31,473 nt of DNA from Syncephalastrum monosporum B8922. Lineage: Eukaryota > Mucoromycota > Mucoromycetes > Mucorales > Syncephalastraceae. Both the position numbers and the translations under genes were made by a program. Location of the stretch: contig JNEN01001239.1 of NCBI GenBank assembly GCA_000697355.1, positions 1-31,473 of the forward strand, given 5' to 3'. Below are positions 13,391 through 25,295 of the stretch, one piece after another (the stretch's first letter is position 1; each line of letters opens with the position of its first letter). Below the pieces are notes generated by a model. The model ran no database searches and was not told the DNA's origin. It was given only the letters and a program-made list of their open reading frames with translations.

Positions 13391-13530
13391 GTGCCAAGAT
13401 TTGTGCCAATTGTTGCTTGGTGAATGTGTGCCGATTAATTCATTTATTCTTGCGCCACAATGTCTTTGGAAAGTGTGCCAATCATAACACTCTCGCTTAT
13501 GCCAATTATTTTGGAGATAGTGTGCCAAAA
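13391..13530 (+). repeat. degenerate ~24-bp tandem array
   Basis: A 'gtgcca' core, sometimes with one substitution, occurs at 13391, 13403, 13428, 13452, 13475, 13499 and 13522. The spacings are 12, 25, 24, 23, 24 and 23 bp. The core is usually followed by A/T-rich sequence ('attattt'-like). The last core begins exactly at 13522, the first base of the right arm. Its mirror in the left arm (10645-10650) is not followed by further units. Confidence 0.65.
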
Positions 13531-13992
13531 GTTTCCGGAAAAAGTGTATATAGATGACATGGTCTCTCTCTCCTTTTGTTTACAGTATACTCTCGTATTT
13601 GTCTTGGGCTTCGTGGCGATGGGATGTACGAGTTTCGTGTAAAAAGCTCAGTCCATCTAAAATTTCCATGTCAAGAAAAGCCAGTGTTCGCTTGCCTTTA
13701 GTTTGCAGCGTTCACAAAGAACAACTACCGAGCAGATAAAAACTGTCTCATGTCATACGGGGATGTCATATTCCATATTGTCAAGCAATATAGAGGGTGG
13801 ATGTAAGTTTTGGCACATAATAGTAGATGATAGTAAGGTACATTTAATCTCTGTGATCTATCCTCTATGCTCTATATCCTTACTGCCATATCAGAAGAGA
13901 GTGCCGATGTCATTGTACGACCCTGATACAGTTACAATTGGCTGCACAATTCGAGACTTGCAGCAAGCGGGCTGGGCTTGTTTTCTTCTTTT

Positions 13993-13997
13993 TATAA
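13993..13997 (+). promoter_or_regulatory. TATA box of right-arm gene
   Basis: TATAA 82 bp upstream of the ATG at 14079, followed by a T/C-rich tract (14029-14064) and 'atcaat' just before the start. The spacing suits a fungal core promoter. Confidence 0.55.
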
Positions 13998-14078
13998 GGC
14001 GCCCTTGACACGCCCCTCGCTTCCGCTTCCTTTTTTTTTTTTCTCTCTTTATACTCTCTCTTCTTTATTTATATCAAT

Positions 14079-14776
14079 ATGTCCGGCGAAGCTGCTTCGT
14101 ATCAAGGTATGTCCATCAAGGCAAAGTATTGAATGAGGATATTCACATACCGCGCGCCTTGGCTTTACAGGTGCCGTGAGCTACAGCAAGGATGAGGCCG
14201 CGCGTTATGCTGCCCAGCACGGCGAGGCCTCGGAGGGTAAGCAAGAGAAAGAAGTATCGGATTGTGGGTGTGCTCACTGCAAGAATAGAGGAGCACGGCA
14301 TGTTCTCCTCGGTGCTGTCGAACATTCTGGATCGTGACGACGACGACGCGCCGCACAAGAAGCACGCCGATGACGACGAGGTTCAGCAGGCGGCGCAGGC
14401 CCATGACCGCGTGTACAACCAGAGCGCGGGCGGCGAGACCAACTCGCGCGACATGGGCACGGCTGCTGCCATGCAGGCCTTCAAGATGTTCTCGGGCGGT
14501 GGCAGCGGTGGCTCGTCGAACGAGCTCATCGGTATGGCCATGGGTGAAGCCATGAAGTTGTTCAAGAGCCAGGGCGGTAGCGGCAACGTCAACCAGGGCG
14601 AGATGCTCCAGCAAGCGGCCGGTATGGCCATGAAGCTGCTGGCGACCCAAAAGGCCGGTGGCGGCGGAGGTAGCTCGGGCGGTCTCGGCGCCATCATGGG
14701 CATGCTGGGTGGTGGCAGCGGCGGAAACAGCAGCGGTGGCGGTATGGCTGCCAGCCTTCTGGGCAAGCTCTTGTAA
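14079..14776 (+). CDS. Gly-rich 193-aa protein, beta-flanking/DUF7721-like (right-arm copy)
   Basis: Mirror copy of the gene at 9396-10093. Exons 14079-14106, 14171-14236 and 14289-14776; both introns are GT-AG (gtatgt...acag and gtaagc...atag), and the three exons total 582 nt. The first exon carries only nine codons plus one base, so the start is fixed by the spliced frame: MSGEAASYQ joins GAVSYSKDEAARYAAQHGEA. The protein has an acidic patch near residues 46-63, three short Met/Ala/Lys helices and a Gly/Ser-rich C-terminal third. Its own TATA box and 5' flank lie inside the arm, so both copies should be expressible. Transcription runs outward, away from the spacer. I saw no base difference from the left copy in the coding region. 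Confidence 0.83.
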
Positions 14777-15141
14777 GATCACTCTACAGTATTCCTCTTT
14801 TTTGTATATTGTGTGCGTGTCCCATGCTTTGAAACTCTTTTTTGTATAAAACTTCGAAATATATCTCTGTCTGATATCAGCACGCGTGCTTTTTTTTTTG
14901 GTTATATGGTAGGATGCCTGGAAAAATGAGGTGGAAATAACTTGGCCGTGGGCGTCCTCTGTCCAAGCGGCGCGGAAAACAAAAAAGTGGTCGTTTCACA
15001 ACGTTTGCGACTGCAACTCCACAGGATAACATGTATGCCAACCGCCCAAAATGTGAGCGTGTCTCTGATTGAGCCGTATACTGTGAGCTCAACTCGGCTT
15101 ATACCCCCGAACAATGCACCTATCACGAATGACGGTTACCG

Positions 15142-17233
15142 CAGAATACTGTCCAATTAACGATGCTGCATAATAGAAGGTACCTGCCTTCACATTTGCA
15201 GAGACCAAGAGACAGCGTTGCTTGACCAAAGACAGCAGTATGAAAGAAAAGTACGTGCAGATGAGACGTTGAAGCATATCTCATCTTCCTTTACGTAGCA
15301 GCCAAAAAACGATCTCAATCTAATATATATCATTGCGACGATTATTATTTCAAAAGGTGCAAGCCATGCAAGGAGACCAGAGCCCTCTCAGCTACTGCGC
15401 TTTTGTTAATGTCATAAAGATATATGACCTTTCCCATGGTCATAGGGAGGAAACAGTGAAATTGCTTTAATCAAAAAGGCCATTCTACTTTGAGGCAAAA
15501 TGATGCATTTAATATAGATCAACTCAGCAGCCTATGTGCGAGCTTTGCCTAAAAGGAACATGGCACTTTCTGAAAACTTTCCATGTACCTCACACGTATG
15601 TAGATCGATCCGACTGGCACGAAGATACTGTGGCAAGATAGGAAGCTACGCGCTTACATGGCAAGAAATGTGCCACCGTTCCACGGCGGTGAAAACGAAA
15701 AAATGCCTCCGTGTCACTGATCCCGTAATGAGCCATCTTTCTGATACAGTAGAAGTATATATGAATATCAAGCTTTGTTTGCACCAATATAGTATAGAAC
15801 ATAGGGCAACAGTAGGGTATTTTAATTTGGGAGCACGTACATCAGAACACACTGCTGGTCTTCTGAGTGACAAAATGAGATTGGCAGTTGCAAGTGTGCG
15901 TATATCAATATATCAAGCATATGGAGGCAAAAACCAAGCTGAGAGTCCGCGGTAAAAAAAATAGATCTATTGTGAAAGAAAATCCAAGGCGCTTCTCTCT
16001 CGATAATTCCGCAATCATAGTGTATCATGTCCCCATTTTTGAATCATGGATCGTAAGCAAAGAAACCTGCACGTCTTACTTGTCAATGTTTCGCGCGTGG
16101 TCCAGGTACTCCGCTTGCAGGAGTGCATGGCCATGTGTCCTGTAATACCTGTAGCATTCCAGAACATATAAACAGAGCGGTAAAACGTCACGGGCACGAA
16201 ACGGCGGGCATGCTGCGCACGTCAACATGGCACATTGCACCTGTAGTGAGGAAAGAACTGAGATGTTTTTTTCTTTGGCTTTTATTTTTTCTTAAAATAA
16301 TGTCGTTGCTAGCAGACTCGAGGTGAATGTGAGGTATTACTGATATTTACAAAAGCTCAGCACAGGCACACAAGGGGCACATGTTTACAGAGTTACGGTA
16401 TCCCAAAAAGAAACCCCTTCTTCCGCTGTCTTTTTTTTTTTTTTTGTTTATTGGATGCACCAGTCACGACGATGTGTACCCATCATAATCCTTTCTGTAA
16501 TATATTTATGCAAGATAGCCTGTCTGTCATGCAGGTATGGACATAGCTGAGAGCATTACATCAACTGAAGGAAATGTTATGTAACCAAGATAAGCAATAT
16601 TGCTGCGAAATGCCATGACGTTTATGTAGCTATTATTTGAAGGATCATATGGCGTTTTATGTATACCAAAATAATAGAAAAAACCCAGACCATCTGTAAG
16701 CGAGTCCATGTTCCTCTACCGGAGGGGGCGGGGCAGATCTACGGCGTACTCCATACATTCCTAAGCTTAAAAGAAAAAGCAGTAGAGTAAAAAGCACAGG
16801 TTCTATTTCGGTTATGCTTGTTTCCCTCAGGGTGGATGCAAAAAGGAAAAAAAAAAAGTACCGAGCCGTGTCAAACCAACGATCCGCACGGACATGGCGA
16901 ATTCTTTGCCGTGCTGAGTCCACGTAACCTTCTGTTGGGCCCCCTTTGTTACCGTTAGAAACCCCCATCCGCTGCTTCTGTGTTTACGGAGGCGATGTTT
17001 TGGATGCCAGCCAAATCAAACGAGAGGTGTTTGCTATTCTACCAGGAGCTGAGGTGTCGGATTGAATTTAAGAGAAGATTCGTCACAGTCAAGGAATACA
17101 GTAGATAAGTGAGTAGGGTATTATGCGAATACGAGTGGCGGGCGAATGAGGATGGTGGGATAATGATTAATGGGGGGTTTTTGGGTCTCTTTTAGGATCA
17201 GTGCGGGAGTCTGGGAGTGAATCTGGGTATACT

Positions 17234-17269
<36 letters not shown>

Positions 17270-17711
17270 TACAGACGCATAGGATTTCTATCACTTTACA
17301 CTCACATAAGTTTTTTAACTTATTCTTTCCACCCCGTGCTTTTGTTCTCCCTTGCTCCTTCTCCTTGTCGCTTTCGTTTCTTTTTGGGTGTATAAACCTT
17401 TTAGTCTTTTTTTTTGTGTGTTTTACTTCTCTTTCTCTTTTCTCTTTTTTCTTGTTTTTCTTTCTTTCCCTCTCTTTTCAAGGGACCCTTTCACCCTTTT
17501 CCCCCGACTAGGCTTGGCGCTCTCTTTTCGTTGGTTATCTTTTACCGTTCGACGCCACCTCCAGCTCTTGTACAATTCCACGATACCCCATATTCACACA
17601 CAAAAACAGCTGTTCAACCCGAGACGAATTGTTCCCCTCGCCGCACCTGCTCAGCCTAAAAAAACCGAACAAGGGCCAGTCTCAGCACCCTTTTGGAACT
17701 CGTAGTTGGCC
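15142..17711. other. 2.6-kb region without recognisable genes
   Basis: The largest open frames (15536-15955 plus, 139 codons; 16657-16968 minus, 103 codons) show no known domain and no supporting splice pattern. T/A homopolymer tracts occur near 16430-16445. A (CA)n repeat lies at 17234-17261. From about 17320 to 17660 the plus strand is strongly T/C-rich, as expected for the 5' region of the following ankyrin gene. Confidence 0.5.
17234..17261. repeat. (CA)14 microsatellite
   Basis: Uninterrupted CA dinucleotides about 450 bp upstream of the ankyrin-repeat gene, followed by degenerate 'atatacacatacag'. Confidence 0.9.
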
Positions 17712-19726
17712 ATGCACGAACAAAAGAAGGACAAGTCAAAAGATTACTCATTAGGCCTTCATTGGGCTGCCACCACCGGCAATGTCGGTACGTTTTCCTT
17801 TTTCTTTTTCCTTGGCCTTGTTACACGCTTTCTGATAATTCATGCCTACGACAGGTCTTGTCAAGTTCGCATTGGACCACGGCGCACCCATCGACGCGGT
17901 CGTGAATGGCTTCATGCCGCTTCAGCTTGCATGTATCAGCGACAACAATATTGCGGTTGTTCAATACCTGATAGACCGAGGTGCCGAAGTGAATGCACAA
18001 AGGTAAGTAATGTACACGTTTGGGGGGTGTTACACCTCAAGAACTAAAAATTCCTTGTACCACGCTTTGCTTTTTTGCTCTTAGATGGTCCAAGAAGCAC
18101 AGCGCAGACAAATCCCAAGCCGTGGCGGGTGCCATTGGCTCAACGGCACTGCATGTGGCATGTGCCAATGGCTGTGTCAAGATTGTGGACTTGCTGCTGC
18201 GGAACGGCGCCACTGTCCATGTCAAGGACAAGTATGGATCGAGTCCGCTCGATATTGCAGCTGCCAAACACCACGTGGAAATTGTACGCCTGCTGGAGCT
18301 CTTTGAGGCTCTGCAGCGCCATCAGCGACAGCAGCAGCATCTGCAGCAAGAGAACGAGGAGCCGCTGCCGCGCCGGTCGATGGACGTCTCGTCCATGACA
18401 CCCAGCCAGAAAGCAGAGCGCTTCCGCCGCCCGAGTCTGCCTTCCGTTTTCGAAGGCAAGTCTCAAGGCCCGCGCCGCGGTCTCGAGGTCCCTCCGCTTT
18501 CTACACTGCCTACAGCCCCCCCGGTCGCACCTGCTGCATCCTCTGCTTCCCATACCCATCCACGTCCATCCGCAGAAGCGACAGTAACGCCCTCCTCTGC
18601 CGATCCAGCCCCGCCTTTTTCTGCAGCGGGCTCCGGTTTCAATGATAAAGTCACCCCTGCCAATACCGATGTCACTGCGAACAGTAAAACCACCCACACC
18701 CACCAAAACAATCACAACAGTAACAGCAGCCATACCATCAGCAATAAACCGACTCCTTCCTTGCCTCCTTCCTCCTCCGATCCTCGTGCACCGCGGAGGA
18801 GTCTGAACATGCCCCGTCGCCTTTCCACCGACGAGCTTACTCACTTCCACAGCAACACGACTGCCTCGATTGACATTCGGAAGCGTCGTCCCTCGCGCAC
18901 CAGCCGCACGCCCGAGCTCGCGTCATCAAAGTCTTCGGACGAATCGACTCCGGATGACGCGCTGCTGATCGTCGGGACCCCTCCCGGTAACACAACCCAC
19001 AGCAGCTGGAGTAATACAACTGCGACGGAGCAGCAAAAGATGGCAGGCCGTCCTGATTGGTACGGCTACGGCGTTGTGAACCATTACGATGACGAGCACT
19101 ACCTGCTCTCGCTCGAGCGCCGTGCTTTTGGTGTCGAGGACGGGGGCCGCCGCTCCCTCGACCAGCGCCCTATGATGTCCCTGCCGCCCCCGCCACCCTC
19201 ACCCAACAACAATAACGGCAGTAACAACAGCAGCAACACCAACACCAACAGCCATATGAAGGCGAACGCGCCGGCATTGAAACGGTGTAGCTCCGACGGT
19301 GGCTACCTGCGTACGACGGCGCTGATGAACGCGATGGCGGCCAAGGAAGTGGACGACAGCGAGCCCACCCCGCGTCCGTCCGTCGCCCTCGACGATGGCC
19401 CAGAGGCCAACGCGCTGCGCCAGTTCCAAGAAAAGGAGATGAAGAAGGCGTGGTGGAGCGCGTTCGGCGGCCGCAAATCCATGGATGTCGCTACCTACCA
19501 CTATTACCAGAACACGAACGGCAAGGGCGATGGTCGCAAGAGTTTCGATGGCCGGAAAAGCTTGGATTTGCGGCCCAGTCTGGATAGTCTTTCGCAGCTG
19601 GCCAAGGGCCTTTCGCGCCGCAGTATCGACAGCGACTACAACCGCCCAAGCAGCCCCAGCGACTATAGCGCCTCTGTTCGGCCTGGATTCCTCTCTCGGC
19701 TCGTCGGCGCCTGGTCGAGAAAGTGA
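17712..19726 (+). CDS. ankyrin-repeat protein with long disordered tail, 3 exons, 621 aa
   Basis: Specific function unknown. Exons 17712-17787, 17855-18002 and 18085-19726; introns GT-AG, phases consistent. Residues ~10-125 hold about four ankyrin repeats: LGLHWAATTGNVGLVKFALD, MPLQLACISDNNIAVVQYLI, STALHVACANGCVKIVDLLL and SPLDIAAAKHHVEIVRLLE. A Gln/His-rich helix (HQRQQQHLQQENEE) follows. The remaining ~470 residues are Ser/Pro/Asn/His-rich and probably disordered. They carry repeated basic-Ser motifs: RRSMD, RRSLN, RRSLD, RKSMD, RKSFD, RKSLD, RPSLD and RRSID, which look like basophilic-kinase (PKA-type) sites. The C-terminus FLSRLVGAWSRK is amphipathic and basic. The protein may be an adaptor or scaffold regulated by phosphorylation; this is inference. 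The start is the first ATG of the spliced frame. Confidence 0.88.
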
Positions 19727-20277
19727 AGCAGGATGCACGCACCCTACACACACGCACACACACACGCACAGTTTATCTCATCTCACTCTCCTTGCTTTCC
19801 CCACTCCCCCTTTATATATATTCCTTGTGCATAGCCTCACAACCGCCCAGTCCACTCTGAGCACCCCACAACTCACCGCACCTTTTTTCCCTTTCTTGCC
19901 CTTTATACATATACCTCAATCACGCATCACATTCGCAACACAAACACGCACACGCACGCGCCGCTCTTCACTTGCTCCACTCCATGCACTGTGCTCCGTC
20001 TTCGAACCCTTTTTTGTTTGGAGAGGGATTTTTTCGTATCCTCTCCGGATTTTCTGTCTTTTTAGCCCTCTTCGTGCCGTGCTTGTAAATATACATTCAT
20101 AAAATGAGAGAAAAAAAAATAGTGTTTTCATGAATGCTGAATGGTACATGTAAAAGAAAAAAAAAAGCGAGAGATATATAGAGTAGAGAGAGCGAGAGAG
20201 AGTAAGCGAGAAAGAGAGAGCGAGAGAACGGACAATGATAGAGAGAGAGAGAGAGAGAGAGAAAGGGAAAGGAAAGC
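19727..20277. other. convergent intergenic region, ankyrin gene / WDR5
   Basis: Two 3' ends face each other here. It includes a CA-rich stretch (19744-19770), T/C-rich sequence and the GA-rich tract next to the WDR5 stop. No gene seen. Confidence 0.5.
20167..20275. repeat. imperfect (GA)n tract at the 3' end of WDR5
   Basis: About 110 bp of GAGA repeats with interruptions; the cleanest block is 20240-20261. On the WDR5 coding strand this is a (CT)n tract beginning within a few bases of the stop codon, so it should form the start of the 3' UTR. Confidence 0.85.
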
Positions 20278-22167
<1,890 letters not shown>

Positions 22168-23394
22168 ATGGATCTTGGGCTGGAGCGCATCCACCGCCTG
22201 CTGGAAGCCTTGCAGCATCCTGAAAAACTTGACCACATTGTCCACGTGGCAGGCACCAATGGCAAGGGCTCCACCTGTGCTTACATTAGCTCTGTCCTGC
22301 TCGCCAGCCAGCAAACCGTCGGCCGCTTCAACTCGCCTCACCTCCTCGAGCCGCGTGACAGCATTCAGATCAACGGCCAGCCTGTGTCTCAAGATCTTTA
22401 CGATCGCGCCTGTCAGCACGTGGCCGCTGTCAACGCGCCCATTCAAGCGACCGCCTTTGAGCAGCTGGTGGCCACCGCCTTGTGCCTCTTTCGAGACGCG
22501 GGTGTCGCGTGGGCTGTGATGGAAGTCGGCTTGGGAGGCACGCTCGATGCGACCAATGTGTTTACGTGTCCCGATATCACCATCATCACCGCACTTGCCA
22601 TGGATCACGCGGCTGTCCTGGGCAATACGATCCAAGCCATTGCGGCTGCCAAGGCCGGCATCATGAAGCCCGGCTGCCCGGCCGTCTTTGCCCCGCAAGA
22701 GGACCCCGACGCGCTCCTGACCCTCCAGGCCGAAGCCGAGCGCCACCATGCGCCCTACGTCGTGGCGTCGCCTGCCACATGGGTCGACGCATCCACGCGT
22801 GCCTGCCGCGTGCGTGCCTTGGCGCGTGATGTTGAATTCGGCATTCCCTTGCACGGCGACTACCAGCGCGAGAACGCGGCCGTCGCCGTCACGGCCCTGG
22901 CATGGCTCGCCGAGCGTGGCCGATGGACATGGACGGACGAAGCCGTCCAGCGCGGCATGGCGTCCACGCGCTGGCCTGGACGCCTGGATTGGGTCGAGGG
23001 TGCGATGCTCGGCTCCACGCCTTTACCGCCTTTGCTCGTGGATGGCGCACACAACCCTCAGGCCGCACGCGCCCTTCGGAGGTACGTCGACCGACCCGAG
23101 CCTGTCGTGTGGATCCTGGGCGTGACAGCCGGAAAAGACATTGCAGACATGCTCCGCACGCTGCTCAAGCCAAACGACGTTCTCCTGGCCGTGCCCTTCT
23201 CACAGCCCGCGGGCATGCCCTGGATTCAATCTGTGCCGCCCTCGGCTATTGTGCAAGTCCGCCAAGGCCATGCCTTTGATAGCCTGCGTGCAGCGCTCGA
23301 CTATGCAGCACGCCATCACGCGCAAGATTACATTGTGCTCTGTGGCTCTCTTTATCTAGCAGCCGACTTTTATCGCCTCGTGTCGCCCTCATAA
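22168..23394 (+). CDS. FOL3: dihydrofolate synthase (FolC/Mur ligase family), 408 aa, intronless
   Basis: ATP-dependent joining of L-glutamate to dihydropteroate to give dihydrofolate, as in yeast Fol3 (family knowledge). A single exon. The N-terminus MDLGLERIHRLLEAL matches the family start. The P-loop GTNGKGS is at residues 29-35, SPHL at 56-59, EVGLGGTLDATN at 119-130, the KAGI lysine (carbamylated in homologues) at 162 and DGAHNP at 292-297. Length fits dihydrofolate synthase or a short folylpolyglutamate synthase. I prefer FOL3 because it lacks a targeting extension and resembles Fol3 in its first 130 residues. It is the only intron-free gene in the window and is GC-rich in its second half. 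ALG5 begins 293 bp downstream on the same strand. Confidence 0.93.
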   Translation: MDLGLERIHRLLEALQHPEKLDHIVHVAGTNGKGSTCAYISSVLLASQQTVGRFNSPHLLEPRDSIQINGQPVSQDLYDRACQHVAAVNAPIQATAFEQLVATALCLFRDAGVAWAVMEVGLGGTLDATNVFTCPDITIITALAMDHAAVLGNTIQAIAAAKAGIMKPGCPAVFAPQEDPDALLTLQAEAERHHAPYVVASPATWVDASTRACRVRALARDVEFGIPLHGDYQRENAAVAVTALAWLAERGRWTWTDEAVQRGMASTRWPGRLDWVEGAMLGSTPLPPLLVDGAHNPQAARALRRYVDRPEPVVWILGVTAGKDIADMLRTLLKPNDVLLAVPFSQPAGMPWIQSVPPSAIVQVRQGHAFDSLRAALDYAARHHAQDYIVLCGSLYLAADFYRLVSPS

Positions 23395-23687
23395 TACCCC
23401 CATCCCATTCTCATCTTGGATATGCATCCTCCTACTCTTCTATGCACCTGGAGTGCCATGACGATCGTACTTTTTTTTTTTTTTCTATTTTAAAAAACAC
23501 CCACATGTCGGACGTTTTCGCGAATTATATTGCCATGGAGATTCAAACAAAGGGGTGTCCATTTTTTATTGGCTGCCGAGGGCATCCATAAAGCAAGTTT
23601 CCACTTTTTACTCATCACAACCATCTCACTTGTCATTCCTTCTCTTCCCTCCGTTTCCTGTCTCGGCTCCATTCAGTCCCCCGTGTC

Positions 23688-24841
23688 ATGTTCCTGCTGA
23701 CCTTGTTCATGGCCGGATCAGCTATTGCCCTGGCTTCGGTAATGCCCGGCCGTCGCCTTGTTTCTTACACCCCCTAATCCCACGATCCGTCTAGGTCCTC
23801 GGCTTGTTACTCCTCTGCTCGCCTAGACCGAGAAAACGCACCGAGAATGAAAAGTACTATCTCACAAACTCGGGTAGGCAGCGGGAAAAGGTGCCGAGCA
23901 TCTTTGATACAGCGACGGTGGCGCTTTCCTGCGTCGTCCCCGCCTTTGACGAGAGCAAGCGGTTACCAAAGATGCTCACCGAGACAGTGGACTTTCTCGA
24001 GGAACGGAAAAACGCCAATAGCCAGCTGTCGTACGAAATCATTGTCGTCGACGACGGTAGCCGGGATGACACCCTCCAGACCGCCGTGGATTTCGCTCAG
24101 TCGCATACAAACGCCGATATTCGTATTCTGGCGCTCGAAAAGAACCGAGGCAAAGGCGGTGCCGTCACTCAGGTAAGAAAGAGGAAAAGAGGAAACAAAG
24201 GCCATGCCGGGATCTGATCGATCCTGGTCTGCACTAGGGCATGCTGGTCGCACGCGGTGAACGGTGTCTGATGGTCGATGCGGATGGTGCCACGCGTTTT
24301 GCCGACTTGGCCAAGCTGGAAAAGGACCTCGAAAAGATCGCGCTGGACGACGATCATGGTATTGCAGTAGGCTCCCGATCTCACTTGGTGGCAACAGAAG
24401 CAGTGGTCAAGGTAAAATGCACATCTTGTCCTTCACCATTTTGAAATATTCACGCCATTATTATGCAACGTGTGTGTACAGCGCTCCTTTGTTCGTAACT
24501 TTTTGATGCGCTGCTTTCACACGCTGGTCTACACCCTCGGCATCCGCGGCATAAAAGACACGCAGTGCGGCTTCAAACTGTTTACGCGCAAGACGGCACA
24601 GCTCGTCTTTCCCAACATGCACGTCGAACGCTGGATCTTTGATATCGAATGCCTCATGATTGCCCAGCTCCAAAAGATACCCATTGCCGAAGTCCAAGTC
24701 AACTGGCACGAGATTGACGGCAGTAAAATCAACCTCATGATGGACTCTATTCAGATGGCACGCGATCTGCTCTTGATCCGTCTCAACTATATCTTTGGTC
24801 TGTGGAAGGTGGACACCAATAAATCGGCCAAGAGCCTGTAG
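23688..24841 (+). CDS. ALG5: dolichyl-phosphate beta-glucosyltransferase, 4 exons, 320 aa
   Basis: Transfers glucose from UDP-Glc to dolichyl phosphate on the ER membrane, making the donor for the last three glucoses of the N-glycan precursor (family knowledge). Exons 23688-23738, 23795-24172, 24238-24411, 24482-24841; all introns GT-AG and all in phase 0. The first exon supplies [17 protein letters not shown], which joins [15 protein letters not shown] to form an N-terminal signal anchor with a basic cytosolic flank. GT-A (GT2) motifs follow: [24 protein letters not shown] (101-106 for VVDDGS), NRGKGGAV, the metal-binding DADGAT (157-162) and [18 protein letters not shown]. Length compares with 334 aa for yeast Alg5. 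The ATG is chosen because only the spliced first exon gives the membrane anchor. Confidence 0.95.
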
Positions 24842-25295
24842 ATGAGGTTCTACAACTTCACTTGGGACTGTAAGGTGCAATGGATTATCTATCACATAGG
24901 GTCATGGGAAAACACCATACCTACGTATGTATAGCTTAGGGGAGAGCATCATGGGCACAAAAAAAGGTAGACAGAAATATATCATGTTCAGTGGCGTTTA
25001 TCTACTGGCTGCTTTGGCTTGTGTCAGTAAGGTGAACGTCGTACCCAATATATTCACTTGGAGATTGAGTATGTACAATACTAAAGCGACCTTTACCTCC
25101 TACGGCTGGTGCCGTTGATAGAACAGGGATTGATGTCCCAACTCTGTCCTTGTATATATCATGTTGATTTAGAGCTGCGGACAAAGGGGCTCACTCACAA
25201 GCGAAATGCAGGGCAAACATTCGCAACTGTACAAAACGAAACGTGGTGCAGGCTAGTTATATATTGTATTATGCAACAGTAAAAAGTAAATTAAG
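24842..25295. other. intergenic region, ALG5 / broken gene
   Basis: About 450 bp between two convergent 3' ends. No exon, RNA or repeat recognised. Confidence 0.5.

Larger units (their letters stand above)
13522..15141 (+). repeat. right arm of a 1.62-kb inverted repeat
   Basis: Reverse complement of 9031-10650 with no indel. The inner boundary coincides with the last unit of the 24-bp array. The outer boundary lies in 'gacggttaccg'. Beyond both outer ends the flanks are unrelated, and I see no target-site duplication or terminal motif that would define a classical transposon. Confidence 0.97.

Noticed and set aside
13391..13530. CRISPR-like array
   Set aside because: Units are short, degenerate and contiguous in a fungal genome, with no conserved repeat/unique spacer pattern.
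9031..15141. Classical DNA transposon with terminal inverted repeats
   Set aside because: The arms carry a full host-like gene and promoter, there is no target duplication, and no transposase catalytic motif is seen in the spacer.
15536..15955. 139-codon plus-strand frame
   Set aside because: No recognisable domain, no introns or neighbours supporting it; consistent with chance.
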